64,000 nucleotides of DNA from Achromobacter pulmonis (GTDB taxonomy: Bacteria; Pseudomonadota; Gammaproteobacteria; Burkholderiales; Burkholderiaceae_B). The stretch is from the NCBI RefSeq assembly GCF_902859765.1, contig NZ_CADIJV010000014.1, positions 62,001 to 126,000 of the forward strand. Reading direction: 5' to 3'. A program made the translations under genes and the position numbers. The notes beneath the pieces are model-generated. The model was not told the DNA's origin, did not search any database, and saw nothing but the letters and a program-made list of their open reading frames with translations. Below, piece after piece: positions 25,840 through 35,500 of this stretch. The number at the start of each line of letters is the position of its first letter. Position 1 is the first letter of the stretch.

Positions 25840-26934
25840 ATGAGCAAAGTGATCCTCCTTGCCGATCGCCGCACCGAACGGCCGGCGCCCGTCGCGCCGC
25901 CGGCCGCGGGCCAGCCCGCGCTCGACCGGCGCGCGCGCCCGCTGCGCGACCTGCGCATCTCGGTCACGGACCGCTGCAATTTCCGCTGTACCTACTGCAT
26001 GCCGCGCGAGGTGTTCGACACCGACTACGTCTTCATGCGCCACTCGGACCTGCTGTCGTTCGAAGAGATTGCGCGCCTGGCCGGTGTCTTCACCCGCCTG
26101 GGCGTCGAGAAGATCCGCCTGACGGGCGGCGAACCGTTGCTGCGCAAGCATGTGGAAAACCTGGTCGGCCTGCTGTCGCAGCTGCGCACGCCCGCCGGCC
26201 GGCCGCTCGAGCTGACGCTCACCACCAATGGCAGCCTGCTCGAACGCAAGGCCGCGGTGCTCAAGGAAGCGGGGCTGAACCGGGTCACGGTCAGCCTGGA
26301 CGCGCTGGATGCGGCCATGTTCCAGGACATGAGCGACAGCGGCTTCACCCCCGACGACGTGCTGCGTGGCGTCGATGCCGCCGCCGCGGCCGGGCTGGCG
26401 CCGGTAAAAGTGAACATGGTGGTGCGGCGCGGCCTGAACGACGCGCAGATCCTGCCGATGGCCGAGCGCTTTCGCGGCAGCGGCCACATCCTGCGCTTTA
26501 TCGAATACATGGATGTGGGCAACACCAACGGCTGGAACCTGACCGAAGTGGTGCCCAGCGCGCAAGTGCTGGCGCGCATCGGCGAGGTCTACCCGCTCGA
26601 ACCGATAGCCGCCGATGGCATGGGCCGCGTCGCCGAACGCTGGCGCTATCGCGACGGCGCCGGCGAGATCGGCGTCATCTCCAGCGTCACCCAGGCCTTC
26701 TGCGGCGGTTGTACGCGCGTGCGCCTGTCGCCGGAAGGCAAGCTGTTCCTGTGCCTGTTCGGGCACGAAGGCCACGACCTGCGCGCGCCGCTGCGCGACG
26801 GCGCCAGCGACGACGAGCTGGCCGCCATCCTCACGGGCATCTGGGCCGTCCGCGGCGACAACTATTCCGAGCAGCGCGGCCGCAACATGGCCGACCCCGC
26901 GCGCAAAGTCGAGATGAGCTACATCGGTGGCTGA
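25840..26934 (+). CDS. moaA: GTP 3',8-cyclase (molybdenum cofactor biosynthesis)
   Basis: MoaA is a radical-SAM enzyme that starts Moco synthesis from GTP. The 364-residue protein has the CxxxCxxC cluster motif at Cys46-Cys50-Cys53 (CNFRCTYC), a second cluster site with [13 protein letters not shown] and a later Cys, and the required C-terminal Gly-Gly. The N-terminal 30 residues are a short extension. It overlaps the next gene, mobA, by 8 bp. Confidence 0.97.
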   Translation: MSKVILLADRRTERPAPVAPPAAGQPALDRRARPLRDLRISVTDRCNFRCTYCMPREVFDTDYVFMRHSDLLSFEEIARLAGVFTRLGVEKIRLTGGEPLLRKHVENLVGLLSQLRTPAGRPLELTLTTNGSLLERKAAVLKEAGLNRVTVSLDALDAAMFQDMSDSGFTPDDVLRGVDAAAAAGLAPVKVNMVVRRGLNDAQILPMAERFRGSGHILRFIEYMDVGNTNGWNLTEVVPSAQVLARIGEVYPLEPIAADGMGRVAERWRYRDGAGEIGVISSVTQAFCGGCTRVRLSPEGKLFLCLFGHEGHDLRAPLRDGASDDELAAILTGIWAVRGDNYSEQRGRNMADPARKVEMSYIGG

Positions 26935-27550
26935 GACGTTCCCCGCGCTCGACCGGCAACAGGTGGCCGGCCTGATCCTGGCCGGCGGCCAGGGTTCGCG
27001 CATGCAGGGCAACGACAAGGGACTGGCCACGCTGCGCGGCGAACCGCTGGTGGCGCACGTGGCGCGGCGCCTGGCGCCGCAGGTCGGGACGCTCATCGTC
27101 AGCGCCAATCGCAATGCCGATCGCTACGCCCGCTATGGCCGGGTGGTGGCCGACGATACCGATGCGCTGGGCGCGTGGCAGGGGCCGCTGGCCGGCCTTG
27201 CCGCCGGCCTGGCTGCCGCCGCGTCATGCGCATGGCTCGTGGTGACGCCGTGCGACACCCCGTTCCTGCCTGCCGACCTGGCCCAACGCCTGATCGCGGC
27301 GGCGCAAGCGGCGGGCGCGCCCCTGGCCTATGCGATGGCTGGCGGCCAGCGCCATCCGGCCTGCATGGCGTTGCGCACCTCGCTGCTGCCGACGCTGCGC
27401 GACTATCTCGCGGCCGGCGAACGCAAGGTCGGCCTGTGGCAGTCACGCGTGGGAGGCGTGGGCGCGCCGTTCGATGACGCGCCCGGCGCATTCATGAACC
27501 TGAACACGCCCGAGGAACTGGCGGCCGCCGAGCGCTACGCCAGCCAGTGA
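26927..27550 (+). CDS. mobA: Molybdenum cofactor guanylyltransferase
   Basis: MobA attaches GMP to molybdopterin, giving the MGD form used by FdsA. The 207-residue protein has the nucleotidyltransferase loop [17 protein letters not shown], a [16 protein letters not shown] motif and TPCDTPFLP. The GTG start at 26927 lies within the end of moaA (8 bp overlap) and gives a normal N-terminus. The 3' end overlaps the convergent moeA by 16 bp. Confidence 0.95.
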   Translation: MAETFPALDRQQVAGLILAGGQGSRMQGNDKGLATLRGEPLVAHVARRLAPQVGTLIVSANRNADRYARYGRVVADDTDALGAWQGPLAGLAAGLAAAASCAWLVVTPCDTPFLPADLAQRLIAAAQAAGAPLAYAMAGGQRHPACMALRTSLLPTLRDYLAAGERKVGLWQSRVGGVGAPFDDAPGAFMNLNTPEELAAAERYASQ

Positions 27551-28740
27551 CGCAGGTCGTAGTAGGGCACGCGGTCGCCGTCCTGCACCTGCACGCCCGC
27601 GGGCAGGCGCGCCAGCCCGGTCGACCACGGCAATGAACTGATCACCCCGGAACCCTGGTGGCCGTACGGCACCAGTTCGGCGTTGCCGTCATCGGCGGCG
27701 CGGCGCTGCACGCGCAGGAATTCCTCGCGGCTGTCCTGGCGCGGATGCTCGGTGCGCAGCGGCAGCCGGCTGACCGGCGGGAACAGCTCGGCGCGGCCCT
27801 GCATGCGGCGCACCAGCGGCGACACCAGCATGGCGAACACCGCATAGGCCGAGACCGGATTGCCCGGCAGGCTCACCACCGGTTTGTCGCCGATCATCGC
27901 CAGCGCCACCGGCTTGCCCGGTTTCATGCGCACCTTCCACAACGACAGCTCGCCGCCGAGCGCGGCCAGCGCCGGCTTGACCAGGTCGCGCTCGCCGACC
28001 GACACGCCGCCCACGCTCAGTACCAGGTCGCATTCGGCCAACAGCGCCTTGAAGGCGCCGCGCAGGTCGTCCTCGGTGTCGCGCGCATGCAGCACCAGGG
28101 CGGGTTCGGCGCCCATGCCGCGCACCAGCGCGGCCAGCATCGGGCCGTTCGAGTTGTAGATCTGCGCCGGCTCGCGCGGGCCGCCAGGGGCGACAAGTTC
28201 GTCGCCAGTGGTCAGGATGCCGACCCGCAGGCGGCCATACACCGGCACGCTGGCCAGGCCTTGGGAGGCCAGCAGCGCCACATGGGCGGCGTGCAACGGC
28301 GTGCCAGCGGCCAGCAGCGGGGCGCCGGCCAGGGTGTCCTCGCCGCGCCGGCGGATATGCTGGCCGGGACGCGGCTCGCGCGTGATCTCAACCTGCTCGT
28401 CGGCCTCGTGCGTGTCTTCCTGCATCACCACCACGTCGGCGCCGTCGGGAATCAGGCTGCCGGTGAACAGGCGGATGACGTGGCCGGGTTTGAGCGGCTG
28501 TGGCGTGTCGCCGGCGTAGCAGCGCTGCTGGACCGGCAGGCGCGCGCCCGGCCGCCAATCGGCCAGGCGCAAGGCATAGCCGTCCATGGCGCTGTTATCG
28601 GCCGGGGGAATGTCCACGGTGGCGGCGAGGTCGGCTGCCAGCACGCGACCCGGCGCTTCGTCCAGGCCGACATGTTCACGGCGCGCGAGAGGGGCGGCCG
28701 CGTTGGCCAGCAAGGTCTGGGCTTGGTCGAAATCCAGCAT
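27535..28740 (-). CDS. moeA: Molybdopterin molybdenumtransferase
   Basis: MoeA inserts molybdate into adenylylated molybdopterin. The 401-residue protein has the family motifs [28 protein letters not shown], the G(D)EL-type [22 protein letters not shown], and [13 protein letters not shown]. The start at 28740 ([11 protein letters not shown]) is at the normal place; longer frames upstream are shadows of moaB. It is the last gene of a minus-strand run starting at moaC, 5 bp after moaB. Confidence 0.96.
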   Translation of the reverse strand: MLDFDQAQTLLANAAAPLARREHVGLDEAPGRVLAADLAATVDIPPADNSAMDGYALRLADWRPGARLPVQQRCYAGDTPQPLKPGHVIRLFTGSLIPDGADVVVMQEDTHEADEQVEITREPRPGQHIRRRGEDTLAGAPLLAAGTPLHAAHVALLASQGLASVPVYGRLRVGILTTGDELVAPGGPREPAQIYNSNGPMLAALVRGMGAEPALVLHARDTEDDLRGAFKALLAECDLVLSVGGVSVGERDLVKPALAALGGELSLWKVRMKPGKPVALAMIGDKPVVSLPGNPVSAYAVFAMLVSPLVRRMQGRAELFPPVSRLPLRTEHPRQDSREEFLRVQRRAADDGNAELVPYGHQGSGVISSLPWSTGLARLPAGVQVQDGDRVPYYDLRHWLA

Positions 28741-28745
28741 GGGTA

Positions 28746-29267
28746 TCAGTGGTCTTGGTCGCGGGGTTGGAGATGCGTGGCGAAATTGCAGGGGCGGTGG
28801 CTGCTGTCGAGCTGTTCGCGGATGATGCGGTTCCAGGCGGTGTCGCAGGCATTGTTCGAGCCGGGCAGGCAGAACAGCAGCGTCTGGTTGGCCGAGCCGG
28901 CGAAGGCGCGCGACTGGATGGTCGAGCTGCCGATTTCCTCGTACGAGATCTGGCGGAACAATTCGCCGAAGCCGGGAATCTCGCGGTCCAGCAGCGGCAG
29001 GATGGCCTGCGGCACGTGATCGCCGTGCGAGAAGCCGGTGCCGCCGGTGGTCAGGATGACCTGCACCTCGGGGTCCGCGATCCAGTCGCTGATGACGCGG
29101 CGGATCTGGTAGACGTTGTCCTTGGATATGTCGCGCCGCACGCACTGGTGGCCCGCCTGCGCCAGGCTGTTGGCCAGCAGGTTGCCGGACGTGTCGTCGC
29201 CGGCGCTGCGGGTGTCGCTGACCGTCAGCACGGCGCAGGCCAGCGAAACGGGGGAGGCGTCGTTCAT
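28746..29267 (-). CDS. moaB: Molybdopterin adenylyltransferase-family protein MoaB
   Basis: The 173-residue protein belongs to the MoaB/MogA family that binds molybdopterin and in many bacteria adenylates it before metal insertion. It has the motifs [27 protein letters not shown] and the Asn-Ala-Cys region [12 protein letters not shown]. The start at 29267 overlaps the stop of moaE by 4 bp (ATGA). Confidence 0.94.
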   Translation of the reverse strand: MNDASPVSLACAVLTVSDTRSAGDDTSGNLLANSLAQAGHQCVRRDISKDNVYQIRRVISDWIADPEVQVILTTGGTGFSHGDHVPQAILPLLDREIPGFGELFRQISYEEIGSSTIQSRAFAGSANQTLLFCLPGSNNACDTAWNRIIREQLDSSHRPCNFATHLQPRDQDH

Positions 29268-29746
29268 GGAGTCTCCTTGGGGGGCGGGGTGTCGGCGTCC
29301 CAGGACTGCGTGCGGTCCTGGTCGGATTGGCGCTGTTCCACCCAGAAGCTGTCGCCACCCGCGAGGGTTTCGCGCTTCCAGAAGGGCGCGCGGGTCTTGA
29401 GCGCGTCGATGATGAATTCGCAGCCGCGGAAGGCATCGCCGCGATGGGCGCTGGCGGCGGCCACGAACACGATCTGGGCATTGCGGGCGAGGGCGCCGAC
29501 CCGGTGCACGATCACGGTGCCGTCCAGGTTCCAGCGCGCGCGGGCGGTGGCGGCGATGTCTTCGAGCTCGCGCTCGCACATGCCGGGGTAGTGTTCCAGG
29601 TAGAGCGTGTCGGTGGGCGTGTCCGGCGCGTAGTCGCGCACATAGCCCACGAAGGTGACGATGCCGCCCACGCCCGGCCCGGCGCTGGCGCGCAGGGCGG
29701 CGGTGAGCGCGGCGCCGTCGAAGTCGGCTTCCTGCACGATGACCAT
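29264..29746 (-). CDS. moaE: Molybdopterin synthase catalytic subunit
   Basis: MoaE together with MoaD makes molybdopterin from precursor Z. The 160-residue protein has the conserved VGYVRDY, LEHYPGMCERELE and HRVGALARNAQIVFVAAASAHRGDAF blocks (the last split around residues 81-106), and the catalytic lysine region LKTRAPFWKRE. The tail of about 20 charged residues is longer than in E. coli. It lies 5 bp after moaD. Confidence 0.96.
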   Translation of the reverse strand: MVIVQEADFDGAALTAALRASAGPGVGGIVTFVGYVRDYAPDTPTDTLYLEHYPGMCERELEDIAATARARWNLDGTVIVHRVGALARNAQIVFVAAASAHRGDAFRGCEFIIDALKTRAPFWKRETLAGGDSFWVEQRQSDQDRTQSWDADTPPPKETP

Positions 29747-29751
29747 GGCGT

Positions 29752-30003
29752 TCAGCCTCCGGTGACCGGTTCGAACACCGCGACCTCGTCGCCCGCGCGG
29801 ATCGGCGCCGACGGCTTGGCGTGGGTCTGGTTGATGGCCAGCTTCAGGCGCGCGGCCGGGGCCAGCTGCGGATAGCGCTCGCCGAGCGCGGCCAGCAACT
29901 GCGCGCCGGTGGACGCGCCGTCCAGCGGCCAGGCTTCGGCGCGCTTGCCGACCAGTTCGGCCACGCGGGCGAAATACAGCAGGTTAATCGTTGCGCCATT
30001 CAC
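29752..30003 (-). CDS. moaD: Molybdopterin synthase sulfur carrier subunit
   Basis: MoaD is a ubiquitin-like protein of 83 residues. It ends with the required Gly-Gly (VTGG) that is thiocarboxylated and donates sulfur. It starts with INLLYFARVAELVG, typical for the family. Its start lies within the 3' end of moaC (20 bp overlap). Confidence 0.95.
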   Translation of the reverse strand: MNGATINLLYFARVAELVGKRAEAWPLDGASTGAQLLAALGERYPQLAPAARLKLAINQTHAKPSAPIRAGDEVAVFEPVTGG

Positions 30004-30472
30004 CGCTTTTACCTCCCGCCTTGTACTTCAGGCGAACTTGTTCGATCACGATGCCCTTGTCGGCGGCCTTGCACATGTCGTAGATGGTGAGCGCGGCGAC
30101 GCTGCAGGCGGTCATGGCTTCCATTTCGACGCCGGTCTTGTAGCTGGTGCGGCAGGTGGCCAGGACGTCGATGCGGTGCGACGCGTCGTCCAGCGCGAAT
30201 TCGACGCCGACGAACGACAGCGGCAGGCTGTGGCACAGGGGGATGAGCTCGGCGCAGCGCTTGGCCGCCAGGATGGCGGCGACGCGCGCGGTGTTGAGCA
30301 CTTCGCCCTTGCCCTGGCCGGGCTGGGTCAGCAGGCCATAGGCGACCGCGTTCATGCGGACGCTGGCGGTGGCGATGGCGACGCGCTCGGTGTCGGTCTT
30401 GCCGATGACGTCGACCATGCGGACCTGGCCGGCTTCATCCAGGTGGCTCAGGGTGGGGGCGGGCGTGGACAT
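29984..30472 (-). CDS. moaC: Cyclic pyranopterin monophosphate synthase
   Basis: MoaC makes cyclic pyranopterin monophosphate from the MoaA product. The 162-residue protein has ARMVDV-like QVRMVDVIGK, the CAELIPLCHSLPL motif, and the catalytic region KTGVEMEAMTACSVAALTIYDMCK (residues about 120-143). The start at 30472 gives the normal length. It heads the moaC-moaD-moaE-moaB-moeA run. Confidence 0.96.
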   Translation of the reverse strand: MSTPAPTLSHLDEAGQVRMVDVIGKTDTERVAIATASVRMNAVAYGLLTQPGQGKGEVLNTARVAAILAAKRCAELIPLCHSLPLSFVGVEFALDDASHRIDVLATCRTSYKTGVEMEAMTACSVAALTIYDMCKAADKGIVIEQVRLKYKAGGKSGEWRND

Positions 30473-30800
30473 GAGGAATCGGGATCGAGAATTGTTAATG
30501 ATTGAAAAGAGCGGTCCCGGCAGGCCGTGGCGGGCCGCTGATACGCCTATGATAGACGAGCCGCCGCCCGCCGCGCCTTGAGAAAAGCCAAGCGCGGCGG
30601 CATCGGCCGCGCCGCGCCTGGCGCGGCCAGCCACCCCGGCCGCGAGACCGGCGCCCGGTGCGCATCGCCGCACGGTGCCGGCGGCGCGCGCTTTCGTGCC
30701 CCCGCGGGGGCATTTTCGTTGCCGGCGGCCGACTGCAAAAAGCCCCAAATTTGTTCGAAGGACGCGATAATGGCCTTCAATTCGTACCAGGAGACGCACA
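30473..30800. other. 328-bp non-coding interval between moaC and the DUF748 gene
   Basis: No credible gene is seen. It holds the promoters of two divergent genes, but no clear -35/-10 pair stands out. At 30697-30712 there is a perfect 16-nt palindrome, TGCCCCC-GC-GGGGGCA, followed by TTTT, shaped like a plus-strand terminator about 90 bp upstream of the DUF748 start. Two other GC-rich self-complementary stretches lie at about 30590-30640. Confidence 0.6.
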
Positions 30801-33800
30801 ATGCCCTTGCGGATGCCCAAGTTCCGGTTCACCCGCCGCTTAGGCAAGATCCTCTTGGGCGTCGTGGCCACGGTGCTGGTCCTCTGTGGCATCGCCGCCT
30901 GGCAGGTGCCCAAGGTGCTGCACAACGTCCTGACGCAGGACGTGGCCGGGATGCTGGGACGCGACGTCAGCGTCGGCAAGATCAGCTTCAATCCCTTCAC
31001 CCTGACCGTGCGCGCCCGCGATCTCGCCGTGGCGCAGCCCGGTTCGCAGACGCCGCTGTTCACCGCCTCGGAACTGAATGTCAGCGCGGCCTGGAGTTCG
31101 TTGTTCTGGTTCGCGCCGGTAGTCGACCATTTCACGCTGCGTGCGCCCACGCTGTCGATCGTGCGCGAGGACGTCACCCGCTTCAACTTCTCCGACGTGC
31201 AGCAGCGCGTGGCCGAGATGACGGCCCCCAAACCGGACGAGCCGCCCAAGCCCGATGAGGGCCTGCCGCGCTTTTCCCTGAACAACATGGTGATCGAAGG
31301 CGGCATCGTGAGGCTGGACGACAAGGTTACCGGCCGCAAGCAGGTGATCGACGAACTGGCGGTGGGCGTGCCGTTCATCTCCACCTTCGGCTACGCCACC
31401 GACATCGACGTGCAGCCGCGGCTGCACCTGCGCATCAACGGCAGCCCGTTCGACCTGACCGGCGTGGCGCGGCCCTTCGACAAGGTGCCGTCGTCGACGC
31501 TGCGGGTCGCCTTCACCGGCCTGCAACTGGAAAAGTGGGCCGACGTCTGGCCCATGCCGCTGCCGTTCAAGCTGGAACGCGGGCTGCTCGACTCGAACTT
31601 GCAGGTCGTGTTCGAGCAACCGAAGGATGCGCCGCCCAAGATCCGCGTGGTCGGCGACCTGGGCCTGCGCCAGTTCGACCTGCGCGACAGCGCTGGCGAC
31701 AGCCTGGCGGCCTGGAGCGCCCTGACCGTCAACCGCCTCGAACTCGAACCCATCGCGCGCCAGGTCTACGTGGGCGATGTCGGCCTGTGGGCGCCGCAGG
31801 TCTACGCGCGCCGCTACGGCAACCAACGCCTGAACTGGCAGGATGTGGCCGACAAGCTCAAGCAGCTCGGCGGCCCGGCGCCGGCGGCCCAGCCTGCGCC
31901 GGCGCCGAAACCGGAACCCGCTGCCACGCCCGCACCGGAGCAGGGGGCCCGCACCGCGAACCCCGCGGCCGCGGCAACGGTCAAGCCTGCCGCAGCCACG
32001 CAGCCCGCCCTCGTCACGGCCGGCGGCCAGGCGTCCGCGCCCGTCGCGGCTGCCCCGCCCAAGCCCACCGCGCCCGCCGAATGGAAGGTGACGCTTGACG
32101 CCTTCAACATCCATGAAGGCGAGCTCTACGTCACCGACGCCATCAGCAAGCTCGACTACACCCTGACCGGCCTGGGCGTCACCGTCGAGGGCGTGGCGCT
32201 GCCGCAGGTCCAGGGCGAGCCCATCAATCTGTGGCTGACCGTGGACAACAGCACTGACGGCGGCTGGATCCGCGCAAAGGGGCCGCTGGTGCTGCAACCG
32301 CTGTCGCTGGAGCTGGCGCTGCGCATGGGCAACGTGGCGCTGGCGCCGTTCGCGCCGGCCGTGCGCAGCCTGTCGCCGATCCTGTTGCAGGACGGCCGCC
32401 TGGGGCTGACGGCGCAAGTGCACGTGCAGGACAGGAACGGCGCCATCGATGCCTCCGCCACGGGCGTGCGGGCCGAACTGGCCCAGTTCAAGGCGCGTGA
32501 CGAAACCCTGAATCCCGCGCTCGACGTCGCCCTGCAACAGCTGGTGGTCACCGCCGACCGTCTGGCCATGGGGCCCGGCGCCAGCAATTTCACGCTGGCG
32601 GCGGCCGGCATCCAGGGTGGCGGCAAGCTCGACCTGAAAGGCGCCTTCACGCCGCAGCCCCTCAGCGTCAGGACCTCGGTCGACCTGTCCGGCCTGAACG
32701 TCGCCTCGTTCGCGCCGTATTTCGCCTCCAGCCTGAATGCCACCGTGCGCGCCATCACGCTGGGCGCCAAGGGCGACGCCGAATTCGCGGCCGCCAACGG
32801 CAGCGCGCCGATGAAGGCCGGCTGGAAGGGCGGCGTCGAGATTACCGACGTCGACCTGCAGGACCGTGTCAACAAAGACGACTTCCTCAACTGGAAGCGC
32901 CTGGGCCTGGCCGGCATGAACATCTCGGTGGCCGGCGAGAAGATCGTCGCCGGCCTGGGCGACATCGCGCTCGACGACTTCTATGGCCGCATTCTGTTGA
33001 ATGCGCAGGGCCGCTTGAACGTCATGGATCTGGTTGCCGCGCCCGGCCAGGCCGGCGGCTCCATCACCCAGGATACGCAGACCCCCGGGCGCCGCGCCGC
33101 GCCTCCCGCGCCGGCGGCCAAGGGCGGCGGCATGCCCGACATCTCGCTCAACAGCGTCACGCTGTCGCGCGGCCGCATGACCTTCACCGACCGCTTCGTC
33201 AAGCCCAACTACGTGGCCGAGCTGTCCAGTATCGACGGTTCCATCACGGCGGTGTCGTCCACCAATCCGCAGCCCGCCAAGGTCAAGGTCAGCGGCCGGG
33301 TGTACACCACCGCGCCCCTGGCCATCAGCGGCGTGGTGCAACCCTTCGCCAAGTTTCTGTCGCTCGACCTGAAAGCCTCGGCCAAGGGGGTCGACCTGCC
33401 GCGCTTCAATACCTATTCGGCCAAGTACGTCGGCTACCCGATCAAGCGCGGCAAGCTGTCGGTGGACCTGGAATACAAAATCAAGGACCGCGCGCTGCAG
33501 GCCTCCAACCACGTGGTGCTGAACCAGCTCACCTTCGGCGACAAGACCAACAGCCCCGACGCCACCAAGCTGCCGGTGCTGCTGGCCGTGGCGCTGCTGA
33601 AGGATTCGCGCGGCAACATCGACATCAACCTGCCGATCTCGGGTTCGCTGGACGATCCGGAGTTCTCGGTCGGCGGCATCGTCGTGCGGGTGCTGCTGAA
33701 CCTGGTGGTCAAGGCCGTCACCTCGCCGTTCAGCCTGCTGGCCTCCGCCTTCGGCGGCGGCGAGGAACTGTCGTACGTGGAATTCGCGCCGGGCAGCGCC

Positions 33801-34325
33801 GTACTCACCGAAGACACGTTGCAGCGCATCGCAACCCTTTCCAAGGCCCTGGCCGACCGCCCCGCGCTCAGGATGGATCTGAGCGGCCGCGCCGATCCCA
33901 AGACCGACCTGGAAGGCCTGCGCCAGGCCTGGGTCGACGCCCAGATCCGCCTGGCCAAGGCCCGCGACGTCGCGCCACGCGGCAAAAAGCCGAATCCGGC
34001 TGGCGTCGAGGTTTCGGGCGCCGAACGCGCCAAGTACCTGGAAGAGGTCTACGACGACACCGACATCAAGGACAAGCCGCGCAATTTCATCGGCATGGCC
34101 AAGTCGGTGCCGCCAGCACAGATGGAGGAGATGCTGCGCGCCGCGGCCCCGGTGGGCGATGAGCAATTGCGCCGATTGGCCGACGCGCGCGCGCAGGCGG
34201 TCTATGAAAAGCTGCAAGCCCAGGAAGGACTCGCGGATCGCGTGTTCATCGTCGCCCCGCAACTGGACGCCGATGGCATCAAGGACGAGGGCCTGCCCTC
34301 GCGCGTGGACTTCTCCCTGAAGTGA
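30801..34325 (+). CDS. DUF748 / AsmA-like large envelope protein
   Basis: The 1174-residue protein has one N-terminal membrane helix (about residues 16-36) and a long region of repeated beta-strand units typical of AsmA-like and DUF748 proteins, which are thought to span the periplasm and move phospholipids or otherwise support the outer membrane. A Pro/Ala/Gln-rich linker occupies about residues 352-425. Near the C-terminus (about 985-1030) lies a stretch VEFAPGSAVLTEDT that recalls an OmpA-like start, followed by a charged tail. The start at 30801 has GGAGACG nearby. The family call is good; the specific role is unknown. Confidence 0.86.
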   Translation: MPLRMPKFRFTRRLGKILLGVVATVLVLCGIAAWQVPKVLHNVLTQDVAGMLGRDVSVGKISFNPFTLTVRARDLAVAQPGSQTPLFTASELNVSAAWSSLFWFAPVVDHFTLRAPTLSIVREDVTRFNFSDVQQRVAEMTAPKPDEPPKPDEGLPRFSLNNMVIEGGIVRLDDKVTGRKQVIDELAVGVPFISTFGYATDIDVQPRLHLRINGSPFDLTGVARPFDKVPSSTLRVAFTGLQLEKWADVWPMPLPFKLERGLLDSNLQVVFEQPKDAPPKIRVVGDLGLRQFDLRDSAGDSLAAWSALTVNRLELEPIARQVYVGDVGLWAPQVYARRYGNQRLNWQDVADKLKQLGGPAPAAQPAPAPKPEPAATPAPEQGARTANPAAAATVKPAAATQPALVTAGGQASAPVAAAPPKPTAPAEWKVTLDAFNIHEGELYVTDAISKLDYTLTGLGVTVEGVALPQVQGEPINLWLTVDNSTDGGWIRAKGPLVLQPLSLELALRMGNVALAPFAPAVRSLSPILLQDGRLGLTAQVHVQDRNGAIDASATGVRAELAQFKARDETLNPALDVALQQLVVTADRLAMGPGASNFTLAAAGIQGGGKLDLKGAFTPQPLSVRTSVDLSGLNVASFAPYFASSLNATVRAITLGAKGDAEFAAANGSAPMKAGWKGGVEITDVDLQDRVNKDDFLNWKRLGLAGMNISVAGEKIVAGLGDIALDDFYGRILLNAQGRLNVMDLVAAPGQAGGSITQDTQTPGRRAAPPAPAAKGGGMPDISLNSVTLSRGRMTFTDRFVKPNYVAELSSIDGSITAVSSTNPQPAKVKVSGRVYTTAPLAISGVVQPFAKFLSLDLKASAKGVDLPRFNTYSAKYVGYPIKRGKLSVDLEYKIKDRALQASNHVVLNQLTFGDKTNSPDATKLPVLLAVALLKDSRGNIDINLPISGSLDDPEFSVGGIVVRVLLNLVVKAVTSPFSLLASAFGGGEELSYVEFAPGSAVLTEDTLQRIATLSKALADRPALRMDLSGRADPKTDLEGLRQAWVDAQIRLAKARDVAPRGKKPNPAGVEVSGAERAKYLEEVYDDTDIKDKPRNFIGMAKSVPPAQMEEMLRAAAPVGDEQLRRLADARAQAVYEKLQAQEGLADRVFIVAPQLDADGIKDEGLPSRVDFSLK

Positions 34326-34383
34326 ACCCCGGCGGCCCGCCAGGACGTGCCCGCGTCCACCGGCCGTCCCTGCCCGGAGATGC

Positions 34384-35271
34384 ATGATGAAAGACCAGGA
34401 CGCGCATTTCGACAGCCTGCTGCCGCCGCTGAAGCTGAATCGGCGCGGCTTCATCGCCACCACCGTGGCGGCGGGCTTCTCGCTGGCCGCCGGCCCCGCC
34501 GTGGCCCAGACCGCCATCAAGACCGACGCCAACGGCCTGACCGCCGGCAAGGTCGACATTCCCACCTCCGACGGCAAGATGCCGGCCTATCGCGCCGCGC
34601 CCGCCGGCAAGAAGAACCTGCCGACGCTGCTGGTGGTGTCCGAGATCTTCGGCGTGCATGAGTACATCCAGGATGTCTGCCGCCGCCTGGCCCACCTGGG
34701 CTATATGGCTATCGCGCCGGAACTGTTCGCGCGCCAGGGCGATCCGTCCAAATACACCGAGATCCCCAAGCTGCAGGCCGAGATCATCGGCAAGGTGCCG
34801 GACCAGCAGGTCCAGGGCGACCTCGACGCCACCGTGGCCTGGGCCGCCGCCCATGGCGGCAGCGACGACAGGCTCGGCATCCTCGGCTTCTGCTGGGGCG
34901 GCCGCCAGGTCTGGCTCTACGCCGCCCACAATCCCAAACTCAAGGCCGGCGCCGCCTGGTATGGCCAGTTGGGCGGCGAGCCGAGCGAACTCAAGCCCAG
35001 ATCCGTCCTGAGCCTGGTCAACGACCTCAAGGCCCCCGTCCTCGGCGCGTACGGCGGCAAGGACGCCGGCATCCCCCAGGCCGACGTCGACAAGATGCGC
35101 ATCGCACTGGCCAAGGGCCCTGCCGCCGCCAGGGCTTCCCGCATCGACGTCTACCCTGACGCTCCCCACGCCTTCCACGCGGACTACCGGCCGAGCTATC
35201 GCAAGGCCGAAGCGGAGCAGGCGTGGCAGAGGATGCTCGACTGGTTCAAGCAGAACGGCCTGGGCGCCTGA
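34384..35271 (+). CDS. Dienelactone hydrolase-family protein, Tat-exported
   Basis: The 295-residue protein is an alpha/beta hydrolase of the dienelactone-hydrolase family. The catalytic triad can be placed at Cys170 (GFCWGG), Asp227 (AYGGKDAGI) and His262 (YPDAPHAF). The N-terminus has a Tat-like signal (NRRGFIATTVAAGF, residues 19-32), unusual for the classic cytosolic enzyme but common in the exported YghX-like branch. Two adjacent ATG codons (34384 and 34387) can both serve. The substrate is unknown. It follows the DUF748 gene by 58 bp. Confidence 0.9.
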   Translation: MMKDQDAHFDSLLPPLKLNRRGFIATTVAAGFSLAAGPAVAQTAIKTDANGLTAGKVDIPTSDGKMPAYRAAPAGKKNLPTLLVVSEIFGVHEYIQDVCRRLAHLGYMAIAPELFARQGDPSKYTEIPKLQAEIIGKVPDQQVQGDLDATVAWAAAHGGSDDRLGILGFCWGGRQVWLYAAHNPKLKAGAAWYGQLGGEPSELKPRSVLSLVNDLKAPVLGAYGGKDAGIPQADVDKMRIALAKGPAAARASRIDVYPDAPHAFHADYRPSYRKAEAEQAWQRMLDWFKQNGLGA

Positions 35272-35500
35272 CCCGGCGCAGGGCGGGAGGTAGCCGCCTG
35301 TCCGCATACCCGCCGGCGCGCAACGTCCATCGCCAGCCGCGAGACTCCCTGTAAGCCCAAAGAGGCCGCCCGCGCGGCCGACTTTGGTGGGCCTCGCAAA
35401 CGCCTCCCGTCCTTCCGTAGCGGCCGGCCAGCATGCCGCCGTTCCACCGCGCGGCTCAAGAACGCAATCGGCCGCCCGCAAAAAGCACGCCCCGGAGAAT

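Noticed and set aside
30840-34577. A 1245-codon open frame on the minus strand, antisense to the DUF748 gene
   Set aside because: High GC with strong third-position bias keeps antisense frames open. The translation is His/Gln/Arg/Gly-rich with no known motif, while the plus frame has a clear DUF748 protein.
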